DNA from: Beta vulgaris subsp. vulgaris
Lineage: Eukaryota > Streptophyta > Magnoliopsida > Caryophyllales > Amaranthaceae
Assembly (NCBI RefSeq): GCF_026745355.1
Contig: NC_079205.1
Location: forward strand, 47,904,027 to 47,968,026
Reading direction: 5' to 3'
Length of the DNA: 64,000 nt
The notes under the pieces are model-generated. The model was not told the origin of the DNA. It saw nothing but the letters and a program-made list of their open reading frames with translations, and made no database searches. Each line of letters begins with the position of its first letter. The first letter of the stretch is position 1. Positions 23,780 to 35,243 of this stretch are shown piece after piece. The position numbers were made by a program, and so were the translations under genes.

Positions 23780-24172
23780 TACGCCTATAAGTAAAGGGAG
23801 AAACAAGTATTATTAGATTCTATCAAGGACTTTTGGATCCCATAGTGTTACTTCATATCTCCCACATGGAAGACCAAGATTAAAATCTTGGTGTAAGGAA
23901 AATTTTTAATATTGTTGGGGAAGGGGGGGGGGGGGTGGGGGATTGTGGGGACTTTGGGGGAGTGACCCTATGGGAGAGCAGTCCAAAGAAAACTTATCTT
24001 ATCACGAAATTCTCGAGAGGAGCCCAACATAAAAAAACAAAGTATTATTAGATTCTCTTAAAGTGATCGAATACATATTAGAAAATATTGGATAATGTAA
24101 ACTAGGAGTTATATATAACATTATGACTCCCGTAATGCTTAATTAGATTAGACTAAAAGGAGTATCCTAATA

Positions 24173-24488
24173 GTCCCTCCGTTTCCTAAAGATCTTCGCT
24201 CTTTCCGTTTAAGTGCGTTTTCAAAAGATCTTCCCTCTTTTACTTTATTCCTTATTTGGAATTTTGTTTCCTCTTTTTACCCTCTCATGTCCTTATCATA
24301 TGGTACACCATTACATTATTAATTCCATTTTACTCCCTTTCTCTCTCCTACTTTAACCCTTTTTATTTGTTTATTTATCTTAACCCCTTTCTCTCTCATA
24401 CTTTACCCACTCCATACCCCCACACAATAATGTATCATCCTTGGTATCTGTAGGAACAGTAACAAGGAAGATCTTTAGGAAATGGAGG
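24173..24488 (+). mobile_element. Stowaway-like MITE, copy 2
   Basis: The left end TCCCTCCGTTTCCTAAAGAT and right end ATCTTTAGGAAATGGAGG are inverted repeats with TA at 24171-24172 and 24489-24490. It is the inverted counterpart of the element at 16230-16540. The open frame inside is not a gene. Confidence 0.75.
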
Positions 24489-24605
24489 TAGCTTAAGAAT
24501 TAGAGGCCACATTGCGTAGCCCTTAAATCCCGACTCACTTACCAATTAGCAAGACCATTTTCATCCCTGATTTGAAAAGGGTGTCTTAACATTTGAAATA
24601 TATAC

Positions 24606-24901
24606 GGGCAAGATCATATCAGAATGCTTCTTACATGAGAAATGAGAATGAATCTCAACCATAAGATTGGATTAGAGTTATAACACTTGTTCATTAGAGT
24701 TATATCCTCCTAAAAATATTTGAGCCAAAAAAATAAAATTTGAGTTTTTTTTTTCTCTAATATTTTCTTTTAGAGTTACATCACTTTTCATTAGAGTTAT
24801 AACACTTATTCATTAGAGTTATAACACTTATTCATAAGAGTTATAACGCGTAAAATTCTTTCTCATTTCTCGTGTAAGTATGCATTCTCATATGAGCTCA
24901 C

Positions 24902-24904
<3 letters not shown>
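24606..24904. mobile_element. (TA)n-flanked element, Micron-like
   Basis: It begins GGGCAAGATCATATCAGAAT and contains repeated TAGAGTTATAACACT motifs, then runs into a long (TA)n. The same AAGATCA...GAATGC end and ATTCATTCTCATTTCTCAT segment occur in inverted form at 40130-40212, also next to (TA)n. Confidence 0.45.
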
Positions 24905-24942
<38 letters not shown>

Positions 24943-24973
24943 TATATATTTATTATATATATATATATATATA
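24905..24973. repeat. (TA)n microsatellite
   Basis: Nearly pure TA dinucleotides between the Micron-like element and the mariner-like element. Its last TA is the mariner target duplication. Confidence 0.95.
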
Positions 24974-25191
24974 CTTCCTCCGTTTTTAAATACGTGCAAC
25001 ATTTCCCTAAAATGAAAATGTCATAATAAGTGCTACCAAGCTTGTTTTGGAATTTTGTTTTCATTTTAATTACGAAAGTACCATTACTTAATATCTTTAA
25101 CACCTCAATTAACTTTCCATCTACCAACATAAACCACATTAATTACCCAAACCCTTCCCTCCTTTTTTTATCTCCTCACCTCATCTGATCA

Positions 25192-25224
<33 letters not shown>

Positions 25225-25300
25225 TTCTCTCTCTCCATCTCATCTGGAACTTTCCCCAAACCAGAAGAACCCTAATTCATCAACACAAAGCATCTCAATC

Positions 25301-25540
25301 CCTAAACCACGAAGAACCCTAATTTCCTGTAAAATTTACATTCGATTCTTGAGATCTTTTTTTTACCTCGCGAATCTAGACTTCTCCTTCTTCTCTCTTC
25401 TCTAAACCACGAAGAACCCTAGTTTCCTGCAAAAACAGTGTTCGAAATCTTTTGATCTGACCTTGTTTACTTCGCGAATCTAGTTTTCTCCTTCTTCTCT
25501 ATTCTCTCTTCTCTAAACCACGAAGAACCCTAGTTTTCTC
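25301..25540 (+). repeat. Three tandem leader repeats upstream of the passenger ORF
   Basis: AAACCACGAAGAACCCTA recurs at 25304, 25404 and 25515, embedded in copies of about 100-111 bp that also share CGCGAATCTAG and CTCCTTCTTCTCT. They immediately precede the ATG at 25549. Confidence 0.85.
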
Positions 25541-25548
25541 ATCTTGTT

Positions 25549-25968
25549 ATGGAGTATTCAAATTCTGCAGACGCGATTTTCGCATCCGATGACTTATCAG
25601 CAGAAGAAGAATCCTGGTTGTTGCGAAAATTAGATCCTTACAAAAACGATTCTTCATACGAGTCCTACCTTGATAAAGGTAGGTATGTCGCTGAATCTTC
25701 AACATCAACTTCGAAATTGGTTGTGAAGCCTGATGATTCTGAAGTGAATTACATTATGTTTACGCGTGAATCTTATGCTAGAGCAATAAAAAAAATGAAT
25801 CAACTAAAAAATCGCCACAAAAGTCCCTTCACTCCCTTGTTCTTGATGATGAAACTTCTTGTATTGGAGATTCGACCAAAAAGGCAACCGATTTTGAGCC
25901 AGTATCCGATGCAAATGGATCTACTTGTTGATTTTGTGGGATCTCATCTATGGGTGACTATTTTCTAA
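25549..25968 (+). CDS. Passenger ORF inside mariner-like element, unknown function
   Basis: The 139-residue frame starts MEYSNSADAIFASDDLSAEE, acidic in its first half, then becomes basic and finally hydrophobic. No domain is recognised. It lies on the strand opposite the transposase and inside the element's inverted repeats. The upstream sequence is plant-leader-like: CT-rich with repeated AACCCTA. That look suggests a captured 5' end of a host gene. The last 40 residues may be intron read-through, since the codon pattern changes after about residue 95. It could be a real passenger gene, a captured gene fragment or chance. Confidence 0.4.
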   Translation: MEYSNSADAIFASDDLSAEEESWLLRKLDPYKNDSSYESYLDKGRYVAESSTSTSKLVVKPDDSEVNYIMFTRESYARAIKKMNQLKNRHKSPFTPLFLMMKLLVLEIRPKRQPILSQYPMQMDLLVDFVGSHLWVTIF

Positions 25969-26100
25969 CTCTATGACTCAAATCCTGTTAGATCTTGATG
26001 ATCTATGTTGACATATGCATTGCCTGTGGGAACTTAGTTGCTGGCTTTCTATTGCATGTGGTTTTTTTTATGGTTATATGTTGCTATGTTATGGTATTTT

Positions 26101-26374
26101 GTTGTTTATGTGTGATATATACCTTGATTATGTTCCTTTTCATGCCTTTAAGTTATGGTTTTATGTTCATTCATGGATTAAATGTTGTGGATAGGCCTAC
26201 TTGTGGTATTTTATGGTTAGATGTGAAGCCATGTTAGGGTTTTTGTTGTTTATGTGTGATGTATACCTTGATTATGTTCCTTTTCATGCCTTTAAGTTCT
26301 GGTTTTATGTTCATTCATGGATTGAATGTTGTGGATAAGCCTATTAGTGGTGTTTTATGGTTAGATGTAAAGCC
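26101..26374 (+). repeat. 144-bp tandem duplication inside MLE
   Basis: Sequence from 26101 (GTTGTTTATGTGTGAT) repeats from 26245 with few differences over about 130 bp. The open frames here are similar to each other only because of this duplication. Confidence 0.85.
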
Positions 26375-27120
26375 ACTTCTCTATGTTGCACTGTGTTTTA
26401 TTAGCTCCTCTATGATGAAAGTTTGTGACACACACTAGAATACATGTAACAAATTTGCCATTTTTTATGCCACCACTTGATAGCATTGAAGAGAGCTATT
26501 TAGGCTTCTGTGTAGTCATGTATGCCATAGACTTTGTGCTGGATATGTTGATTAAGTATTAGAAACCTGAGAGGATATGAAAGTAAGTTAAATCCTTGAT
26601 GAAGAATGAGGTCAAATATGAGAAAAAAAATCCTGAAGTCTATGTGTGTATGTATCATCTACCTTAAGTCACTAGTTTTCTCTGCTTTCATGTTTGATGA
26701 GGCTACTAAATTGGCAGTTTGTAATGTGTGTTCGATGGTGAATGGGGACTTCCTGAGAGGACGAGAAATAAAATGTTTTATGACTAAGGAAACCAAATCA
26801 GAGGTCCTCTTTATGTATGACTAAGGAAACCAAATGATGTATTGATACTTTTGAACAGATAACATGATAAGTCTATCATACGCTTTACAAAAACATGCTT
26901 TTCAAAACATGATAAGTCTATCATTTACAAAAAGTGGCCTGCAATATGCCTTCTCTTCTTAAGATTTACAAAACATAGTAGTATTAGTTCATTACAATAT
27001 GCCTTCTGCCTTCTGCCTTCTGCCTGCTTCCTGCTACTTTACTGTACTACTCTACTGTACTCTTCTTGCTGCTTGGTACTTGCTGTTGTGCTAAGCTTAT
27101 TGCCATTGCTTGTTGGTGGT

Positions 27121-28731
27121 TCAGATTTCTGGACCTAATTCCATGCCCTCACACATTGGATCTGCTCCACTCACTATGTTTTCATTTAGGTAGTTCACTG
27201 TGTCATTGATTAATGGCTCTGAGACCTCAACAAATGTGGGTAATTGACCTAACATGTCCATTCTTTTGATCCCTTTATGAGGGTTTTTGTAGTTGTTTCC
27301 CCCTTTTACTTTCATGATCTCAACCATTACATACATAAGATGCAGCAATGTGTAGTTAATGATCCTTGCATCATAGCAATTGTATGCATCAACAACACTC
27401 TCAATTAATTTGTCAACTGTATTTGGAAAATATTGATGTTGTATGGACTGAATTGCTTTGAAAAATCCCAAATCAAGACAGTTTAGATCTGGCGATTGGG
27501 CAGGTTGACATATTAGATGCACATAAAATTCATCTTGCTTTGCAGCTTCCAAAAATTGCATGTCATCTAGTCTAATGTGGGGTCTGGCATTATCTTGTTG
27601 GATCCAGATTGTTTTGCACCCAAAATCAGGCCATTTTACCCTTATTGCTGGTAATAGCACATTGATTATCAATTCCCTGATGGTTTCCTTAGTTATACTC
27701 TGTTTTGCCTTTGTTTCTATGGTGCCTGCTGGTCTATTTGAGCTGTATCTTTGTGCTGGAATATAATCTACAAATGGAAAAATGCCTATTTTTCCATCCC
27801 AAATGAACTTCTCCATTAGGCGTAATTATCGGCCTTGCAATTGCAGCTTCAAACATAACCTTTGTGATGAAATTCTTTGATTGACAACCCTTGTATGGGT
27901 CCTCTTCTTCAGATAGTAAGTAGAATCTTTGTGTAATTCTGCTCATAAAGAACCACTTATCGTCTATATGCACCATATTGTATAGACAATCAAACCTTGG
28001 CTTGCTTCTAACTGTGGGTGGTATGATGTGTGACAAAATGAACTTTAGTCTATCAGTTTTGTGCTTTGGTGTCAATTTTGGTTTGATGGAATTTGTGTGA
28101 CTCCTAAGTATTCCTTTCTTGAGAAGCCTATAAATGGTTAATGGGCTAACCTCTAAAGCGGTTGCAAATGACCTGATGGTAGTTCTTTTCTTTAGAGGAA
28201 CTGCCCTAAGACCTTCCTCATCTGTTATAAGGGGCTTTCTCCCACTGTTGATTTTTTTACTTGATACATTAACCTCCAAGCAGCCAACTTTTGTCTTTTG
28301 GCCTCTCCCCAAATTCTGTTTACAGTGAATCTACTTATGGCATATTGGAGTACAACATGAGTCACCATCCCCCTAGGCAACACAAGCTCTGGTGAAGCGG
28401 CTGAAAAAAGGTCAAGGACTAGTTGTCTTCTTAAATTGTTTGGTAAATTTGGTTTTTTAGTTGAAATGTTATTTTCTTGTTCATTTACATGCTCTATGTT
28501 ATCATGTTCTTCATTGTTAGAATTTGAGTCAGAGAAGTACCATACCGCATCATATTCATCTTCATCGGCTCTCATTTGTTGTTCCAAGCTCAGGAGCTCT
28601 TCAACATTCATGTCATGTGCTGAATTCTGCCCCAACAAACCTTCCAGCAGTAGCAATTCCTCTTCATCCATGCAAAATTCTTCTCCAATTCCAGCAAACA
28701 CAACAAAAGCCTCAAAGTCTTCTTCATCCAT
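27121..28731 (-). pseudogene. Mariner-like transposase (DD39D), two frameshifts
   Basis: Three overlapping frames on the minus strand carry the protein in order. 28731-28225 has an acidic N-terminus and the first helix-turn-helix part, through RFTVNRIWGEAKRQ. 28312-27734 holds the GRKPLITDEE segment, the second DNA-binding part (FATALEVSPLTIYRLL) and the first catalytic Asp in VHIDDKWFF. 27816-27121 holds the second Asp in IQQDNARPH and the third in SPDLNCLDLGFF, with 39 residues between them, the plant MLE DD39D spacing. The frame changes fall near 28270-28300 and near 27810. All three acidic residues remain, so it decayed recently. Family role: cut-and-paste transposition at TA sites. Confidence 0.9.
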
Positions 28732-28877
28732 TGAAATTGTGTAGGAAAAAAAATGTTGAAAATCAAAGTGCTTAGTGTGTGCAAGTGAAAGAAAGTGACA
28801 GTGAATTTTTCTTCTAGTTTAAGTGTGTGTTTTGCTTTGAAAAATCCTTGTTGTAAAAAATGGAGTGAACAGTACTC

Positions 28878-28888
28878 CTTATATAAAG
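28878..28888 (-). promoter_or_regulatory. Likely TATA box of the MLE transposase
   Basis: CTTTATATAAG on the minus strand lies about 150 bp upstream of the transposase ATG at 28731. Confidence 0.5.
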
Positions 28889-29554
28889 ACGTGATGGCAG
28901 TGTAATTTTTGGAGGCAAATATTCAAATTTTAGCTGAATTTTAAAAGTGGTTTCAAATTTTAGAACTTCCCTCCCTTTTTGCTTTTAATCTCAGCTGAAA
29001 ATGAAAACTGGGCAAATTTCCATTTGGCAATTAAGCACTTAATTGAAGTCATTAAAGGTGGGAAAAAGTGGTCCCTTACTTTCTCTCTCTAGGAACATTG
29101 GTACGTGTGTCACTTCTCTATGTTGCACTTATTTAGAAACGGAGGAAGTATAAATTTACTTTCATATGATATCAATTTAATGCTCTAATCAAAATAGCAA
29201 TTTTTTTAATAGATTGCACATAATATGTATGCGACTATTATTATTTGGATGGAAGGGTTGCTCTATGATTGGATGGTACTTTCTATGTATCTTTCTCACT
29301 TGGAATCTTAAAACTACTTATAATTGGAGAGAATTTTCTAATTTTTTTCTTAATATATAACCAAAAATTTGGCCATGTAGTATCATATTTGATTTGTATC
29401 AATGAATACTTTATCAATATCTAATCATTATAATTTTTTACTAATATATAATAACTGATATTCAAAGTCAAAAGAAATAATGTGTGACAAAACGCAAACA
29501 ATCAAATTAAAGTAGAATAGATAGAAAGATACGGAGAGAGTACTCAATGCATTT

Positions 29555-29581
29555 TCACTTGAGTCTATCGTAGTACCTAAT
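29555..29581 (+). repeat. 27-bp direct repeat, left copy
   Basis: It runs TCACTTGAGTCTATCGTA through ACCTAAT and is identical to 33124-33150. The two copies bracket the truncated gypsy insertion exactly. Confidence 0.95.
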
Positions 29582-32500
29582 TCGCCGGTGCCATACCACC
29601 CGCACCAGAATTCTTTTTCCGGCGCCTGTCCACGCCCTCCCATGGTCTACATTCGCCGGCCTCCTACCGTCCTGCTTCCCACCGGCGCAACACACCCCCT
29701 CTCGCCGGAATTCGCTGCAGGTGCAGCACCATCAATCACCGTCTCCTTCCACCGTCCGCTTTTCTCTTTTCTACCCACGCCTGGTCCTTCGAACCACCGC
29801 CCCATTCTGCCCGCCACACTCCATGTCTCTTGCCCGCACAACATTGCCGACAATCTTCCCGTCCTCTTGAACTCCCACCAGCAACAGCCGCAAGTCCGAC
29901 CACTTTTATCCTCCCGCCTTCGACAACCCAGCCACCCCTCCCCTGTTTCTTCTCTCTCTTCGTTGCTTTAGTCTGTTATTTTTTGATTTTTTTTCCCTTT
30001 TTTTTCCCAATTCTTAATATTGTTGGCTTAATGAACCCCACCTTTTCTTTTTCATTATTTTTAATCTAAGTTTTTTTTTTTTTTCAATGATGGTTTAAGA
30101 TCTCTTCAAGTGGCTAAAAATTGATTCAAGTTGGTCTTCAAGAAGCAATGCTATGTGATTGTAAAGCTTATTCGACTATTCGTTGGGTTGTAAGCCTTTC
30201 TATTTTATATTGTTCGTATTCTTGATTTGACTTTCGAATTTTTCTTGGATTTTTCTTTTGATGCCCTCTTGTTGAGAATCTTTTCAACATATTGATTGAA
30301 TTTTTGGATTGTGGGATTTTTGTGGTGTTGTGGTATTGTGGTATTGTGTCTTTTCGTGGGCAACTTTGGTGACTTGGTGATCTTGGGGTTGGTTTTCGTT
30401 CCTTTTCTGAACTGGTTTATGCAGTAAGGACACTGCAAATTCTAGCTTGGGGAGGAATATTTCAATCTTTTATTGCTTTTTGTGTAGATTTTATTGCTTT
30501 CATAGGATGTTGCACGGTTTGTACTGCTTATTAGGAATGGGAGTTTACGTGTAACCAAAAAAATCGTACTGCTTTCTTAGTTGCATTAGCATATTTCATC
30601 TCATTTTAGTTCTTTCATGTGTGATTAGTTCCTCGTTATTGCACTGATCTTGACTTTGACTTGGTACTCCTTGATATTTGATAGTGCATATATTTTGATA
30701 TGATTGAGGTGTTTCATTTGATGATCTTAGCTCCAGAGTTACTCTTGTTTTCATATTATCTTTCCTCTAGCCCCGCTGAGCCTTTTCTGACTTTGTTTGA
30801 TTAATACCTACATTACAAGCCATTGGCCTCATTTGATTTTTGTCCCAAGCCTAGCTTGGGGGAGCGAGTATTAGTTTAGGTTTAGTTTGTATTGAATTAA
30901 AATGCTCTATTTGTGGTTTAGAATAAGGATGGAAAAATATGTTTAGTGAGCTTGGAAATTGAAATGAAAGTTTGAAAAAAAAACACAAAAAAAAGTGAAA
31001 AATGAAATGAAAAAGAAGTGAAAAAGAGTTTTGAATAAAGCAAAATAAAAAAGGGTTATGATTGAATTTCTTGAGTGAAAAAGGTTGTTGATTATATTTG
31101 GAGATTGCTGGTTGTTGCACGGAGTTGTTGTGATCTTTTATGGTCATGTTTTCAATTATATGATGCTCCCTCTTCTTGGTTTTTCCACTACAATTCCTAA
31201 ATTATTTTCCATACCTTTAACCCCAGCCCCATTACAACCCTTAAAAGTCCTCTTGATCATTTTGTGTTGTATTGTTGAGTATTAATTGAGTCAAAAAGTC
31301 ATAGTTAAAGAGTATTTGCTTCATCTAAGTCAACTGATTTAGGTTGAGAGTCATTATTTAACCCTTAAACACATAAGAGATTTGAGTGCACATAACTATA
31401 GTGAGGTCTGTCATGTTTGGTTAAATCCAGCTTGGGGGAGATGATCTGTGGTATGATTGGAGAGTCGATTGCGATACATGACATGCTATGCGGCTTTGTT
31501 CGAGCTTGTTTCGATGCTTGGCTTATGTAGTGATTATATCTCTTGTGTTTTCAATTGAGTGTTTAGCCCTGTTGTAGTCCTATATTGTAGGTTGTCTAAC
31601 TTTTCCGTGTCTATGTCTTATTCTTGAGGACAAGCAATGGTTTAGCTTGGGGAGTTTGATAAGTCATTTTATATATAGTTTTTAGGGCATTTAGGTTGCA
31701 TTTTAGAGCATTTAGTTTCATATTTGGGTTCATTATTGCATTATATTCTTAAGTTATGATTTCCTACTCCTATTCGGTATTTTTTCTTGTTTTTGATGAA
31801 TTTCAGGCATTGAGGACATATTTGGAGTATTATTAGCTAAGTTTGAGGATTAGGAGCAGTTGGAAAGGAGTACAATGCATAAGGTCGTATGGATATGTCA
31901 TATAGTACGAGTTTGAGCAAAAACGAAGCGGAAAATCATTAGAAGAAATGTGAAAAAGAGAGTGTAGTACGTCTACTCTTCTGATCATAACTTTTGATGT
32001 GATTCTTAGAATCGAGTAATTCCACCAGATTTGGAAACTAGACTTGAAGATCTTTCCAACGATAGGTGGCACGCCCCGAGGAGACTTCTAGTCAAGGAGT
32101 TATGCCTTTCGGAAGATTGCACAGTTTCTGCTGGAATTTGCCACGCGTACGCGCGGATCACTAATCCGCCTATTAATGATTTATTTAAGACTTTCCTTAT
32201 CTTGTAAATTACTTTCCAAGTCATATTAGGTTATTCAATATTTATTTAGATAGGTTTTTATTCTTTCTCTATCCTCCTCCCTCTCACGTTATTCTTATTT
32301 TTCTAGGGTTTAGTTTTAGTTTTCTCTCTTCCTCTTTCTCTCTAGTTTTTCGTGTAAACCCTAGTTTTTATTTTTCGTCATTAATTCATGAGTTTCATTA
32401 GTTTATTTCATTGATTTCTTTAATTATGTTTTCTTTTATAGTTTTAGATTTCATTATTTATTTCATGATAGAGTAGTTTCTTTTATCTATGGTTAAGTTG

Positions 32501-33123
32501 AACCCTAGTATGATTTAATTCATGATTGTTTTTTTAAATTCTCATATTAATTGTTTATTGTTCTTGCTTAATTGATTGTGTATATTCCAATACTAGATTA
32601 GGGATAACTATTATTGTTGAATTCCATTGTCTTGATCACAACGGGAGTTGGATTTTGACGGATTTGAGTATTTCAATTAAGGACGTGAAGTTCTCCACGG
32701 GAGTAGGTAGAATGGTTGTTATGAAGTTAAAGTGCCGTGTTTAATGTCTTTAATTTGCATGATTCCACGGGATTAGGCTTGAATGCATATTAGAGAAGAC
32801 ATAGATATTCGGGAGAGGTTTGTGGTACTTTATAGGGTGTACTTTTCCTTGTGAACATTTGATTGATTAGTTTGGGGTAGAATATTATTTTGTATTACTT
32901 CGTGCTAGTGGGGATACTTAACTGTAGAGTCTTTTATTTATATATTGATTAGTATAGTTGATTTGACGATCATTGATATTGATTTTATTTAGTCTTACCA
33001 TTATTTAAGGGCTAATCATAGAACAACTTTCTCTCTGTGGGATCGACTCTGACTTACCCTACTATATAGTTAGGAGGATTAGTTAGGTTATTTATATTTG
33101 TTAGGTGCGCGACACGCCTATCA
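29582..33123 (+). mobile_element. 5'-truncated Ty3/gypsy element: 3' UTR plus 3' LTR (Athila/Tat-like)
   Basis: No gag-pol remains. The part before the LTR (29582-31656) is noncoding apart from a Pro-rich low-complexity frame at 29588-29971, and repeatedly shows AGCTTGGGGGAG-like purine tracts. The last of these, TTTAGCTTGGGGAGT, lies directly before the LTR and fits the polypurine tract of Athila/Tat elements. The right boundary is the LTR's terminal CA. Confidence 0.7.
31657..33123 (+). repeat. 3' LTR of the gypsy element
   Basis: The 1467-bp LTR begins TGATAAGTCATTTTATATA and ends ACACGCCTATCA, with TGATA/TATCA terminal inverted repeats. It follows a polypurine tract. No matching 5' LTR occurs in the window. 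Confidence 0.75.
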
Positions 33124-33150
33124 TCACTTGAGTCTATCGTAGTACCTAAT
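33124..33150 (+). repeat. 27-bp direct repeat, right copy
   Basis: Identical to 29555-29581, starting at the base after the LTR end. Confidence 0.95.
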
Positions 33151-33229
33151 AATTGATATAAAACCAATCATGAACTAACACTTTATTTGGATATCAATTA
33201 TTAAGGAAATATGGAAAAAGGAAATACAA

Positions 33230-33800
33230 ATAAAGGAGGAGAGAGAAGTTTGAACGATTGTCCACTCCGGTTCAGAGTTAGGGCTAACAATTATCAACCC
33301 TGAACCGGTTACAACGAGGTTGAATGCGATTTAGTGGACGGTTCGATTCAGGGCTAGACCACTGGTTCTCACCCAAAACACTAATTAGGATGGTTCAAAG
33401 AGTGAGGCGAGGACCGATCACCCGGAGCAACGTAGCTGTAACTGGAGGAAGTGATCGACCCACACCTCCACAAAGACGAAACTGGAAGAAGGCAGAAAGT
33501 TTTGTTGATTTTTTGGAGAACCTCCACGAAGACGAACACACCCGGTTTTGAAGGCGGTTCCGTAGACGATTCTTGCAGTCCTCAGGGCGGTTCAAACTAC
33601 GGTCTCCAAGCGGTGTAGCCACAGTCCATTACGGTCCAAATTTCAATTTCGAGGGTGGTTCAGTCCGATTCCTTCTCTCCACCACTCGACCCACTCTGGA
33701 CCTGTCTTTTGGACGATTCTGGGCCGTATCTGAACTAGTATTGGCGTGGTCCGGGCTGTTGACGATTTGATCCTGGACTAGGTCCATCTGGGCCCGTCCA
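33230..33800. other. GC-richer unassigned segment
   Basis: Many GGTTC/GAACC and GGTCCA motifs and a higher GC content than the surroundings suggest part of an unidentified transposon. Short open frames on both strands show no recognisable domain. Confidence 0.3.
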
Positions 33801-33998
33801 ATGGACACCTCTATGTACCAGTTACCACTATATGTTGGTTGTTTTTCTACTATGACTCACTACATTTATTAAGTTTTACATTTATCACAACTAACCAATA
33901 GAAAATGGCACATAATTTGTGGAAAAAAGACTTATTTCGTGCATTAAGGGGTGATGATATGCATCCTTCTAAGTTCCAACCACTTAGGCCCTGTTTTT

Positions 33999-34051
33999 TA
34001 GACTACTACTACTACCACTACTACCACTACTACCACTACTACTACCACCAC
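33999..34051. repeat. ACT/ACC trinucleotide microsatellite
   Basis: CTACTACTACTACCACTACT-type tandem triplets. Confidence 0.9.
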
Positions 34052-34146
34052 TTCAAAGAATTCTAACAATAAGATGTCAAAGAAAGCTTTAAAACACATT
34101 ACACCGTTTACACGTGCTCAAAAGCCTCAAGTTCCACGTATTTCAC

Positions 34147-35095
34147 CATTTTTTTTTATAAAAGAAAGAAAGAACTAGGGAGGATCCCAAGATTTGGGCC
34201 ACCCTAAATCATCCTTTCGGATGATTACAACGAAAGATAAATCAGGAACATCAAACCAGTAGGTGGTGGTAGCCGAAGAATGACCCCGATGCGCCATCCA
34301 GTCTGCTGCCGCATTGGCTTCCCTAAAAACATGACAAATTTGCACATCCACAAAATGACCCAACTCTTGTTCTGTGTCCAAAATAGAGGATTGAATCATC
34401 CACAGAATCTTCCAAATCTGCTTAATAACATTAATAACTGCCAAATTGTCACCTTCCACAATAAGCTTGTCAATACCAAGGGACTTGGCCCCTCTAATAC
34501 CTTCCCGGAGACCCCTAGCCTCTGCTTCCAAAATGAAATCCGAATTATCCATAGCCCCAGCACCACACAACTTAACAACTCCTTCAGAATCTCGAATCAC
34601 AAAGCCAAAAGCCGCTTGGCCACTAGCCAACTTTGAACTATCAAAATTGACTTTAAAATAATCTACCGGAGGGGGGACCAACAAACCTGATCCCGAACCA
34701 TCACCTTAGCCCTTCGACTAGCTGCAGGCAAAATCGTAGAGTCCACTCCCGCAACCACAGCCCCTGAAACATTAAGATTATGCACAAAGGCTTTGACCAT
34801 CGAACTAACCTTTATAGGAGTAAACGACTCTTGGCGGAAAATGACCCCATTACGCGCATACCACACAAACCACCACCCTATAGCCATACATTCCACTTGG
34901 AACATTGAAAATAAAGATTTAAAATTTAATAAAAAACTATTAAAGGAAACACCATTCTCAATTTCAGGCGAAATAGGCCATTTCAAATATTGATGGAGGT
35001 CCATAAAAACATCATTTGTGAACGGGTACTTAGAAAATAGATGATCTGTGTCCTCCGAATAATGATTACAAAAAACACACTCCAATGGAAGAAAA
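34147..35095 (-). mobile_element. 5'-truncated LINE (zf-RVT and RNase H region)
   Basis: On the minus strand, 35085-34663 encodes the Cys/His segment typical of plant L1-type LINEs (MECVFCNHYSEDTDHLF, then a WWFVWYARN segment). 34684-34175 encodes an RNase H domain (PPPVDYFKVNFDSS, then EAEARGLREG, then REANAAADWMAHRGH). The two frames differ by one base at a C-run around 34674-34679, so the polyprotein is broken. A T-run at 34150-34158 is the poly(A) tail in antisense. The fragment ends about 150 bp upstream of the amidase ATG. Confidence 0.85.
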
Positions 35096-35208
35096 ACATA
35101 ACTTAACTCTAATCTTTTCTTCGTAGAGAAACCATTATGACAATTGTGAATCTCTCATTTCTTAGATAGAAAAAAAGTACGGCTAAACTTATAATCTCCA
35201 CACAATTT

Positions 35209-35217
35209 TTATATATA
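35209..35217 (+). promoter_or_regulatory. Likely TATA box of the amidase gene
   Basis: TTATATATA lies 27-35 bp upstream of the ATG at 35244. A normal start site would therefore fall almost at that ATG, which bears on start choice. Confidence 0.45.
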
Positions 35218-35243
35218 CTACCCCACCATTGAGCAACTAAACT

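Larger units (their letters stand above)
24974..29148 (-). mobile_element. Full-length mariner-like element (plant MLE)
   Basis: The left end CTTCCTCCGTTTTTAAATAC and right end TATTTAGAAACGGAGGAAG are inverted repeats of about 29 bp with few mismatches. TA at 24972-24973 and 29149-29150 is the target duplication. The 4.2-kb length fits plant MLEs. The minus strand carries the transposase (27121-28731). The plus strand carries an unrelated 139-aa frame behind a leader made of repeats. Its termini are of the same type as those of the Stowaway MITEs in this window. Confidence 0.9.

Noticed and set aside
26005..26440. Two similar Met-rich hydrophobic frames as a gene pair
   Set aside because: They translate the two halves of a 144-bp tandem duplication; no start context or conserved domain.
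29588..29971. 127-residue Pro-rich frame
   Set aside because: Low complexity, inside truncated retroelement noncoding sequence, no recognisable domain.
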